6,574 nucleotides of DNA from an uncultured Collinsella sp. (GTDB taxonomy: Bacteria > Actinomycetota > Coriobacteriia > Coriobacteriales > Coriobacteriaceae): NCBI GenBank assembly GCA_900551195.1, contig URVD01000102.1:1-6574 (forward strand). Reading direction: 5' to 3'. Position numbers and translations under genes: made by a program. The notes under the pieces were generated by a model. It was given only the letters and a program-made list of their open reading frames with translations. It ran no database searches and had not been told where the DNA came from. Numbering within the stretch: position 1 is the stretch's first letter; each line of letters opens with the position of its first letter. Shown piece by piece: positions 1-5,355 of this stretch.

Positions 1-53
1 AATCGGTGTAATTCACAATCCTAGTGTAGAAACTATTTTGAAATTACAACCTG
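1..53. other. AT-rich DNA replacing the 3' end of dnaK
   Basis: This stretch is about 32% GC, in sharp contrast to the GC-rich dnaK sequence that begins at position 54. On the minus strand it supplies the last six codons and the stop of the truncated dnaK frame. It contains a short inverted repeat (TGTAATT at 7-13, AATTACA at 42-48). The junction lies next to a 6-bp inverted repeat inside dnaK (GATCGA at 53-58, TCGATC at 67-72). It could be the end of an insertion sequence, the edge of a rearrangement, or a chimeric assembly end. Too little is present to name an element. Confidence 0.5.
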
Positions 54-1466
54 ATCGAAGGTGACCTCGATCTGCGGCACACCGCGGCGGGCAGCCGGGA
101 TGCCGGTCAGCTGGAACTTACCGAGCGACTTGTTGTCGCGAGCAAGCTCGCGCTCGCCCTGGAGCACGTTGATCTCGACGCTGGTCTGGTTGTCGGCAGC
201 GGTGGAGTAGACCTCGGTCTTGGAGGTCGGGATCGTGGTGTTGCGGTCGATCATCTTGGTCATGATGCCGCCCATGGTCTCGACACCCAGCGACAGCGGG
301 GTAACGTCGAGCAGCAGGATGCCCTCGACGTCGCCGGTGAGCACGCCGCCCTGGACGGCAGCGCCGTCGGCAACGACCTCGTCGGGGTTCACGGACATGT
401 TAGGCTGCTTGCCGGTCATGGTCTTGACGAGCTCCTGGACGGCGGGCATACGGGTGGAGCCGCCGACGAGGATGACCTCGGTCAGATCGGAGAGCTTAAG
501 CTTGGCGTCGCGCAGGGCGTTGGTGACAGGCTGCTTGCAGCGCTCGAGCAGGTCGCGGGTGATCTTCTCGAACTCGGCGCGGGTCAGCGTGTAGTTGAGG
601 TGCAGCGGGCCGGACTGGTTCATGGTGATGAACGGCAGGTTGATGGTGGTCTGCTGGGCGGCGGAGAGCTCCTTCTTGGCGTTCTCGGCGGCCTCCTTCA
701 GACGCTGCAGGGCCATGGGGTCCTGACGCAGGTCGACACCGTTCTCCTGCTGGAACTTATCGGCCATCCAGTCGATGACGCGCTGATCCCAGTCGTCGCC
801 GCCCAGGTGGTTGTCGCCCGAGGTGGACAGAACCTCAAACACGCCGTCAGCGAGGTCGAGGATGGAGACGTCGAAGGTGCCGCCGCCCAGGTCGAAGACC
901 AGGATGCGCTGGTCGGTGCCCTGCTTGTCCAGGCCATAGGCCAAAGCAGCAGCGGTCGGCTCGTTGACGATACGCTTGACGTTGAGGCCGGCGATCTTAC
1001 CGGCATCCTTGGTGGCCTGACGCTGGGCGTCGTTGAAGTAAGCCGGGACGGTGATGACGGCGTCGGTGACGGTCTCGCCCAGATACTTCTCGGCGTCGGC
1101 CTTCATCTTTGCGAGCGTCATGGCGCTCACCTGCTCGGCGGTGTAGTCCTTGCCCTCGATGTCGACGACGGCACGGCCACCCTGGCCCTCCTTGACCTCA
1201 TACGGCACGGTCTTGATCTCGGAGGTGCACTCGGAGTACTTGCGGCCCATGAAGCGCTTGATGGAGAACACGGTGTTCTTGGGGTTGGTGACAGCCTGGT
1301 TCTTAGCGGCCTTACCCACGACGCGGTCGCCGTCGGCACGGAAGCCCACGACGGACGGGGTGGTGCGGTCGCCCTCGGCGTTCACGATAATGGTCGGAGA
1401 ACCGCCCTCGAGAACGGCCATTGCGGAGTTAGTAGTACCAAGGTCGATACCAAGAATCTTGCCCAT
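33..1466 (-). CDS. dnaK: Molecular chaperone DnaK (Hsp70), 3'-truncated
   Basis: Cytoplasmic ATP-dependent chaperone that binds and releases unfolded peptides together with DnaJ and GrpE. The nucleotide-binding domain is intact: IDLGTTNS at residues 7-14, K70 in the IKRFMGR segment, [13 protein letters not shown] at 191-203 and [14 protein letters not shown] at 331-344. The interdomain linker and the start of the beta substrate-binding domain follow (DVTPLSLG at 387-394, VLQGERE at 434-440). Homology stops after VTFD (residue 471), where family members continue with a further beta strand, then the helical lid. Here six unrelated residues (QVVISK) and a stop follow, giving 477 residues against roughly 600-640 for the family. 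The ATG at 1466 is preceded by GAGAGGG at 8 nt spacing. No grpE or dnaJ lies in the window. The truncated product should keep ATPase activity but have a defective, lidless peptide site. An intact gene misassembled at a contig end is the main alternative. Identity is certain; the truncation may be real or artefactual. Confidence 0.95.
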   Translation of the reverse strand: MGKILGIDLGTTNSAMAVLEGGSPTIIVNAEGDRTTPSVVGFRADGDRVVGKAAKNQAVTNPKNTVFSIKRFMGRKYSECTSEIKTVPYEVKEGQGGRAVVDIEGKDYTAEQVSAMTLAKMKADAEKYLGETVTDAVITVPAYFNDAQRQATKDAGKIAGLNVKRIVNEPTAAALAYGLDKQGTDQRILVFDLGGGTFDVSILDLADGVFEVLSTSGDNHLGGDDWDQRVIDWMADKFQQENGVDLRQDPMALQRLKEAAENAKKELSAAQQTTINLPFITMNQSGPLHLNYTLTRAEFEKITRDLLERCKQPVTNALRDAKLKLSDLTEVILVGGSTRMPAVQELVKTMTGKQPNMSVNPDEVVADGAAVQGGVLTGDVEGILLLDVTPLSLGVETMGGIMTKMIDRNTTIPTSKTEVYSTAADNQTSVEINVLQGERELARDNKSLGKFQLTGIPAARRGVPQIEVTFDQVVISK

Positions 1467-1569
1467 TAGAAATTCCCTCTCTCTTGTGCGTTCGCGCCGC
1501 CTCGACGGTCTGTCGTGCGGCGCTTCGGCTTGTCTTTCAGGATGTAGTGTATCCCCTTATGGGCCGGAA

Positions 1570-1598
1570 TATACAAAATCTAAGTCAATTCATATAAG
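1570..1598 (+). promoter_or_regulatory. Candidate plus-strand promoter upstream of the repeat region
   Basis: TATACA (1570-1575) and TATAAG (1593-1598) are separated by 17 bp, matching 4/6 and 5/6 of the sigma-70-type consensus. It points toward the repeat region and the orphan terminator at 1949-1982, not directly at a gene. In AT-rich DNA such matches arise by chance, so this is a weak call. Confidence 0.25.
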
Positions 1599-1624
1599 AT
1601 TTCTTATCTCTGAGAGTTTAGGTT

Positions 1625-1655
1625 CTCAAATGTGCAGGTAGATGCACTGTTTGAG
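1625..1655. repeat. Imperfect hairpin in the dnaK-ferredoxin gap
   Basis: CTCAAA (1625-1630) pairs with TTTGAG (1650-1655), and GTGCA (1632-1636) pairs with TGCAC (1643-1647), leaving a 6-nt loop and a small internal bulge. It could be an RNA stem on the plus strand or a protein-binding site upstream of dnaK. Its half-sites resemble half of a HAIR (HspR) site but do not meet the consensus spacing. Confidence 0.35.
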
Positions 1656-1736
1656 TTCTCGGCAGATCTATTGAGATCTATGTAGAGATGCCTGAGGTTT
1701 GGGTCCGAAGGTGCCTGGGGCTGCCTTGCGGCAAGC

Positions 1737-1910
1737 GCATCCCGGTTTGAGCGTAGATTCCGGGTCGCAGTTTCCGTCTGAAGGCTCAACCGGAAACCGT
1801 ATCCCGTTTTGAGAGCTGATACCGGGTCGCAGTTTCCGCTAGCGGGCCCAACCGGAAACTGCGACCCGGTTTTCGGCCAAATAACGGGATGCCCTTTCCG
1901 CAGGCGCGCT
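1737..1910. repeat. Degenerate 62-bp tandem repeat, about 2.8 units
   Basis: Unit 1 (1737-1798) and unit 2 (1799-1860) align along their full 62 bp without gaps. They share the core CCGGGTCGCAGTTTCCG and an AACCGGAAAC segment. A third, more diverged unit (about 1861-1910) starts GCGACCCGGTTTT and keeps ACGGGAT and TTTCCG at matching positions. The core also recurs in reverse orientation, which makes the array self-complementary. The layout resembles intergenic palindromic repeats (REP-like), but I cannot assign it to a named family. Confidence 0.65.
1821..1870. repeat. 18-bp perfect inverted repeat in the tandem array
   Basis: ACCGGGTCGCAGTTTCCG (1821-1838) is the exact reverse complement of 1853-1870, with a 14-nt spacer that itself contains the palindrome-rich CTAGCGGGCC. 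As RNA this would be a very stable GC-rich stem on either strand. No U-tract follows on the plus strand (GTTTTCGG only), so it is not a good intrinsic terminator. Confidence 0.7.
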
Positions 1911-1948
1911 CAATAGGTCAATATTACAAGTCACCTATAGCTAACATT

Positions 1949-1982
1949 TGCGCAGCTCAACGGCCCCACCTGCGCGTTTTTT
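1949..1982 (+). terminator. Terminator-like hairpin with U-tract, no obvious gene before it
   Basis: GCGCAG (1950-1955) pairs with CTGCGC (1970-1975), extended by a T-G pair (1949/1976), with a 14-nt loop and six T residues at 1977-1982. This fits a rho-independent terminator reading on the plus strand. The nearest gene on the left, dnaK, runs the other way. It would therefore end a non-coding transcript, act as a leader element, or be a relic. The loop is long and the stem short, so strength is uncertain. Confidence 0.4.
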
Positions 1983-2034
1983 AGTAAACCTTGGCATACT
2001 CGGCGAACGGTATGAAGATGCCGGCCAGAGGGTA

Positions 2035-2062
2035 TTGCAAACGGTCGCTCCCGTGGTATGTT
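2035..2062 (+). promoter_or_regulatory. Candidate promoter of the ferredoxin gene
   Basis: TTGCAA (2035-2040) and TATGTT (2057-2062) are separated by 16 bp. The bases before the -10 box form a TGG, which fits an extended -10. Transcription would start near 2069, giving a leader of about 55 nt ending in the AGAGAGGAA ribosome binding site. Confidence 0.4.
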
Positions 2063-2123
2063 TTTGCCCGAATCAAACCGGCGCGCATCGCCTGTAGCGT
2101 CGGTCAACAGAGAGGAAACTACC

Positions 2124-2309
2124 ATGGCTCATCCCGTAATTGATGCCGACGAGTGCATCGCTTGTGGCGTTTGCGTCGACTCCTGCCCCGCTGGCGTTCT
2201 GGAGCTCCAGGACGTCGCTACCGTCGCCGACGAGGACTCCTGCGTCGCCTGTGGCGCTTGCCAGGACGCTTGCCCCGCTGGCGCGATCACCGAGATCGTC
2301 GAGGAGTAA
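2124..2309 (+). CDS. 2[4Fe-4S] ferredoxin, bacterial (clostridial) type
   Basis: Small soluble electron carrier of 61 residues, close to the family's usual 55-62. Two binding motifs of the form CxxCxxCxxxCP are complete: C11, C14, C17 and C21 (CIACGVCVDSCP), then C40, C43, C46 and C50 (CVACGACQDACP). In this family three cysteines of one motif plus the last cysteine of the other bind each cubane cluster. It would serve low-potential reactions such as pyruvate:ferredoxin oxidoreductase or hydrogenase in an anaerobe. The ATG at 2124 is preceded by AGAGAGGAA at suitable spacing. A longer in-frame extension from 2058 lacks such a site and adds non-family residues. The two halves are very similar at the DNA level (both contain TTGCCCCGCTGGCG or TGCCCCGCTGGCG), reflecting the internal duplication of the fold. 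It appears to be monocistronic, with its own promoter and terminator. The physiological partner cannot be told from the context. Confidence 0.93.
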   Translation: MAHPVIDADECIACGVCVDSCPAGVLELQDVATVADEDSCVACGACQDACPAGAITEIVEE

Positions 2310-2348
2310 CAACTCCCCCACTTGCACACTCAAAAGTACACCGTGCAC

Positions 2349-2391
2349 AAAAAAGGAGGCTTCCGCATCGCCGCGGAGGCCTCCTTTTGTT
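2349..2391. terminator. Bidirectional rho-independent terminator
   Basis: AAAAGGAGGCTTCCGC (2351-2366) pairs with GCGGAGGCCTCCTTTT (2373-2388) over 16 bp with a single G-U pair and a 6-nt loop. On the plus strand TTTTGTTT follows; on the minus strand six T (complement of 2349-2354) follow. It therefore fits the end of the ferredoxin transcript and also the end of the nadABC-niaR transcript arriving from the right. Confidence 0.88.
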
Positions 2392-2428
2392 TGTACAGGC
2401 AGCTAATTGGGGACGGGGCTACCTTGGC

Positions 2429-2495
2429 AGTTGCGGTGGAATAGTTCCTGGCTCATTGCTTAGGTGCCGATTGTAGGAACTATTTCACCGCAACT
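2429..2495. repeat. 21-bp inverted repeat between terminator and niaR
   Basis: The arms 2429-2449 (starting AGTTGCGGTGG) and 2475-2495 (ending CACCGCAACT) are reverse complements at 20 of 21 positions, the exception being a G-U-compatible pair. They are separated by 25 nt. There is no U-tract on either side, so it is not an intrinsic terminator. A G-rich stretch (GGGGACGGGG, 2409-2418) precedes it. The form suggests a dispersed intergenic repeat or a small non-autonomous element, and it lies immediately downstream of the niaR stop codon. Confidence 0.7.
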
Positions 2496-2513
2496 TATAT
2501 AGACAGTATCGGG

Positions 2514-3059
2514 TTAGGACAAATCATCCTCGTAGGGCATTAAATCGGCAAGGTAGCCCTTCTCCTTGAGTATGGCCTCGATCTCGTCGAGGGTCTGCTC
2601 GTCCTCCGCCGCGATGCGATGGAAGTGGTAGCCGCTCGTCACCGTTAGTAGTGGAAAGCTCTTGCCGCTCTCGATATCGTGCAGGTAGCGCTCAACATCG
2701 CGACGATTGCGGATGTCCAGGTCGGCCGTGATCTTGCCGTACACACGATGGTTGACGATCACGTTGAGCACGGCGCCACCCGCGTCGACGATACTCGTAA
2801 GCTCGTCGACCGCCTGCTCCACGCCGTGGCGCACCTTAACAAGACGCGTGGGCACGGCGGGGCTACTCGCGGCTTCCTGCAGCACGTAGCCGCGGTTGGT
2901 CGCCACGATATCGTGCCCATCGGCACGCAACAGGGCAATATCCTGAACCACGACCTGACGGCTCACGCCAACCTCGCGGGCAAGTGCGCTGCCCGAAACG
3001 GGCTCCTTGGCTCCTTCGAGCACGCCCATGATGGCACGGCGACGCTCGCGGGCGTTCAT
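2514..3059 (-). CDS. niaR: NiaR-family niacin-responsive transcriptional repressor (HTH + 3H domain)
   Basis: DNA-binding repressor of NAD biosynthesis and niacin uptake genes; in this family nicotinic acid is the co-repressor. The 181-residue protein is full length for the family. An N-terminal winged helix-turn-helix covers about residues 5-60 (SGSALAREVGVSRQVVVQDI at 22-41 is the HTH core). The 3H domain follows, named for conserved histidines: H78 (KVRHG), H104 (NHRVYG) and H145/H147 (GYHFH). H78, E86, H145 and H147 align, from memory, with the metal ligands of the Thermotoga maritima homologue TM1602. Its ATG overlaps the nadC stop codon by one base (TAATG), suggesting translational coupling. 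It is the last gene of the nadABC-niaR operon, so it should repress its own synthesis through the palindrome upstream of nadA. The operon context makes the NAD role more secure than the domain alone would. Confidence 0.92.
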   Translation of the reverse strand: MNARERRRAIMGVLEGAKEPVSGSALAREVGVSRQVVVQDIALLRADGHDIVATNRGYVLQEAASSPAVPTRLVKVRHGVEQAVDELTSIVDAGGAVLNVIVNHRVYGKITADLDIRNRRDVERYLHDIESGKSFPLLTVTSGYHFHRIAAEDEQTLDEIEAILKEKGYLADLMPYEDDLS

Positions 3060-3919
3060 TATTTACCGTCCAGCAGACGCAGGTGCTTAAGCGAGAGGTC
3101 GAGGATCGGCGCAGAGTGCGTCAGGGCGCCCGAGCTAATATAGTCGACACCCAGATCGGCCAGGGCGCGAATGTTGCTGGCGTCCACGTTGCCCGAGCAC
3201 TCGGTCTTGGCGCGGCCATCGATAAGCTCAATCGCGGCAGCCATGTCGTCGTGGGTCATGTTGTCGAACATGATGATGTCGGCGCCGGCTTCCACGGCCT
3301 CGCGCACCATGTCCAGGTTCTCGCACTCGATCTCGACCGTCGTGGTAAACGATGCATGGGCGCGCGCCATCTCGATCGCACGCATCACGCCGCCGGCGGC
3401 GTCGATGTGGTTGTCCTTGAGCATGACGGCCGTCGACAGGTTGTAACGGTGGTTGCTGCCGCCGCCGATCTCGACCGCGGCCTTCTCGAAGACGCGCATG
3501 CCCGGCGTGGTCTTGCGCGTGTCGACGAGCACGGTCTTGGTTCCCTCGAGCGCCGCGGCCATGCTGTGCGTGTAGGTAGCGATGCCGCTCATGCGCTGCA
3601 GGTAGTTGAGCGCCACGCGCTCACCCGAAAGCAGCACGCGCGCATCGCCCCGCACCTGACCCACATGGTCGCCGGCATGCACCTCGTCGCCATCCGAAAC
3701 ATCGAACAACACGGAGCTCTGCGGATCCAGCAGCTCAAAAGTGCGAGCGAACACATCCAAGCCGGCGATGATGCCATCGGCCTTGGCGATGAGCTCAACG
3801 GTAGCGGGGCGCGCCGTAGGGCACACGCTCGCCGTACTCACGTCCTCAAACGTGATGTCCTCGCGCAGAGCCTGCAAAATCAGATCATCGACGACGAGCT
3901 TCATGGTAATGGGATTCAT
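3059..3919 (-). CDS. nadC: Nicotinate-nucleotide pyrophosphorylase (quinolinate phosphoribosyltransferase)
   Basis: Catalyses quinolinate + PRPP to nicotinate mononucleotide, CO2 and pyrophosphate, the third step of de novo NAD synthesis in the cytoplasm. The 286-residue protein matches the family length (about 270-300). Visible signatures are GERVALNYLQRMSGIAT (99-115), DTRKTTPG (133-140) with R135/K136, GGGSNHRYNL (152-161) with H157/R158, LKDNH (167-171) with K168, VEIEC (195-199) with E197, FDN (218-220) and SGALTHS (263-269) at the phosphate-binding end of the barrel. The ATG at 3919 is preceded by GGAGGAG, which lies in the last codons of nadB, and starts only 3 bp after the nadB stop. 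A second ATG (residue 6) has no comparable site. The tight spacing to nadB and the one-base overlap with niaR place it firmly in the operon. Confidence 0.96.
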   Translation of the reverse strand: MNPITMKLVVDDLILQALREDITFEDVSTASVCPTARPATVELIAKADGIIAGLDVFARTFELLDPQSSVLFDVSDGDEVHAGDHVGQVRGDARVLLSGERVALNYLQRMSGIATYTHSMAAALEGTKTVLVDTRKTTPGMRVFEKAAVEIGGGSNHRYNLSTAVMLKDNHIDAAGGVMRAIEMARAHASFTTTVEIECENLDMVREAVEAGADIIMFDNMTHDDMAAAIELIDGRAKTECSGNVDASNIRALADLGVDYISSGALTHSAPILDLSLKHLRLLDGK

Positions 3920-3922
3920 GGT

Positions 3923-5299
3923 CTACTCCTCCACGGCCTGTGTGCCGGCAGCACGGGCCAAATCATCGATTGCAAGGGTCTCGGCGCTCAGGGCGCGGTG
4001 ACGTCCGTCAAGCGCGGGCTCACCGGCCTGCTCCACGGTCAGCGACTCGCCGGTGCGCATACGCCAAGCAGCGCGGCGGCCCCAAACTAGGGACTCGAGC
4101 AGGCTGTTGGAAGCTAGACGATTCTTGCCGTGAACACCGTTGCAGGCCGTCTCGCCAGCGGCGTAGAGCTCGGGCATCGAGGTGCGGCCGTCCTTGTCGA
4201 CCCACACGCCGCCCATAAAGTAGTGCTGCGTGGGCGTAACGGGAATGGGCTCGTCCAAGATGTCGCGACCGTCCTCCAGACAGCGCGCGCGGATGTTGGC
4301 AAAGTGCCCGGTCACCACGTCGCGCTCGACGGGGGCAAAGCTCAGCCACTCGTGCTCGGTGCCGTCCTGCTTCATCTGCTCGCGAATAGCGGCGGCGACA
4401 ACATCGCGCGGCTGCAGCTCGTCGGTAAAGCGCTCGCCGGCGGAATTGAGCAGAATCGCGCCTTCGCCGCGGCAGCTCTCGCTGATCAGGAAGGTGCGGC
4501 CCGGCTGCGGCGAGAACAGTCCCGTGGGGTGGATCTGCACGTAGTCCAGGTGCTCCATCGTGATGCCGTGCTCCTGCGCGATGTAGCAGGCGTCACCGGT
4601 GAGCTGCGGGTAGTTGGTCGAATGGTCGTACACGCCGCCGATACCGCCCGTCGCCCACAGCGTATGGTGGGCATGGATCTTAAACGGCTCGCCGGCATGC
4701 ACGCCCTCGGCGGCATTTGCCAGCTCGTCGGCGGGACGAACCGAGTTGTCCTCGTCCACGGAAACGGCGACGACACCGGTGCACACCGTGGCGCCATCAC
4801 GCTCGCCCGTCAGGATGTCGGTCATGGCCACGTGCTCCAAAATCTGCACGTTATCCAGCTTGCGAACGGCCTGGAGCAGCTTGGTCGTGATCTCCTTGCC
4901 CGTAATGTCGGCATGGAAGGCAATACGCGGACGGCTGTGCGCGCCCTCGCGGGTAAAGTTGAGGCTGCCGTCGGCCTTGCGCTCAAAATCCACGCCCATC
5001 GCTAGCAGGTCGTTGATGACCGAACGGCTCGAGCGAATCATGATGTCAACACTCTCGCGGCGGTTCTCGTAATGGCCGGCGTGCATGGTGTCCTCAAAGA
5101 AGGCATCGTAGTCAGAGCCTTCGGGCAGCACGCAGATACCGCCCTGCGCGAGCATCGAATCGCACTCGTCGACGGCGCCCTTGGAGAGCATGATTACGCG
5201 CGTGCTCGTCGGCAGGTTGAGAGCCGCGTACAGGCCCGCCACGCCACAGCCGGCAATGACGACGTCGCACTCCATGTCGGAGTATTGTTTGGTTTCCAC
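3923..5299 (-). CDS. nadB: L-aspartate oxidase, short form
   Basis: FAD enzyme oxidising L-aspartate to iminoaspartate for NadA; in anaerobes fumarate can be the electron acceptor. It has 458 residues. An FAD-binding GCGVAG lies at 17-22, SMLAQGGI at 48-55, REGAHSRPRIAFHADITG at 117-134, ATGGIGG at 216-222, IHPTG at 256-260 (H257), ESCRGEGA at 274-281, QPRDVV at 296-301 (R298), HYFMGGV at 359-365 (H359), ELYAAGE at 377-383 and GKNRLASNSLLESLVWG at 391-407 (R394). The GTG at 5299 is chosen because GGGGAGAGG precedes it by 6 nt. The first in-frame ATG (residue 9) has no such site, and longer in-frame extensions run into the nadA coding sequence. The C-terminus is short: after the last FAD motif only about 50 residues remain, so most of the helical C-terminal domain of the roughly 540-residue E. 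coli enzyme is missing. The catalytic core is complete. It starts 56 bp after nadA. Confidence 0.94.
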   Translation of the reverse strand: METKQYSDMECDVVIAGCGVAGLYAALNLPTSTRVIMLSKGAVDECDSMLAQGGICVLPEGSDYDAFFEDTMHAGHYENRRESVDIMIRSSRSVINDLLAMGVDFERKADGSLNFTREGAHSRPRIAFHADITGKEITTKLLQAVRKLDNVQILEHVAMTDILTGERDGATVCTGVVAVSVDEDNSVRPADELANAAEGVHAGEPFKIHAHHTLWATGGIGGVYDHSTNYPQLTGDACYIAQEHGITMEHLDYVQIHPTGLFSPQPGRTFLISESCRGEGAILLNSAGERFTDELQPRDVVAAAIREQMKQDGTEHEWLSFAPVERDVVTGHFANIRARCLEDGRDILDEPIPVTPTQHYFMGGVWVDKDGRTSMPELYAAGETACNGVHGKNRLASNSLLESLVWGRRAAWRMRTGESLTVEQAGEPALDGRHRALSAETLAIDDLARAAGTQAVEE

Positions 5300-5317
5300 A
5301 GGAATCCTCTCCCCTGT

Positions 5318-5352
5318 AATGTGGCATAAGGGATGGCCCCTCATGTCACATT
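5318..5352 (-). promoter_or_regulatory. Hairpin in the nadA-nadB intercistronic gap
   Basis: In the minus-strand transcript AATGTGACATGAGGG pairs with CCCTTATGCCACATT (15-bp arms, one A-C mismatch, one G-U pair, 5-nt loop). It fills most of the 56-bp gap and ends a few bases before the nadB ribosome binding site GGGGAGAGG. There is no U-tract after it, so it is not a terminator. It could tune nadB translation or protect mRNA from processing. Function is inferred only. Confidence 0.55.
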
Positions 5353-5355
5353 GGC

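Larger units (their letters stand above)
1467..2123. other. Divergent intergenic region between dnaK and ferredoxin gene
   Basis: A 657-bp stretch with no credible protein gene. Next to dnaK is an AT-rich part (about 1545-1620) that should hold the dnaK promoter on the minus strand. TTGACT (complement of 1583-1588) and TATATT (complement of 1568-1573) are visible but are not spaced as a normal -35/-10 pair, so I do not call a dnaK promoter. I see neither a CIRCE element (TTAGCACTC-N9-GAGTGCTAA) nor a HAIR element (CTTGAGT-N7-ACTCAAG), so the heat-shock control is not evident. Beyond this come a hairpin (1625-1655), the sequence AGATCT twice four bases apart (1664-1679), a tandem repeat (1737-1910), a terminator-like hairpin (1949-1982) and the candidate ferredoxin promoter. 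Short open frames across this stretch resemble nothing I recognise and run through the repeats. Confidence 0.6.

Noticed and set aside
600..1469. Long plus-strand open frame (289 codons) opposite dnaK
   Set aside because: It is antisense to a clear dnaK, has no recognisable motifs, and is low-complexity in Gly/Val/Leu/Asp/His, as expected from the complement of GC-rich codons.
1467..1700. CIRCE or HAIR heat-shock operator for dnaK
   Set aside because: The consensus half-sites at correct spacing are not present. Only isolated TTGAG/CTCAA pieces occur.
1604..1789. Minus-strand 61-codon frame in the intergenic region
   Set aside because: It runs into the tandem repeat and hairpins, has no recognisable similarity and no clear ribosome binding site.
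1737..1910. CRISPR array
   Set aside because: There are only two to three diverged 62-bp units that are contiguous, without unique spacers or cas genes.
1931..2125. Minus-strand 64-codon frame upstream of the ferredoxin gene
   Set aside because: It covers the promoter and leader of the ferredoxin gene on the other strand and shows no motif.
3083..4090. Long plus-strand open frame opposite nadC and the end of nadB
   Set aside because: It lies opposite two well-supported genes, shows His/Val/Gly/Ala-rich composition and has no domain.
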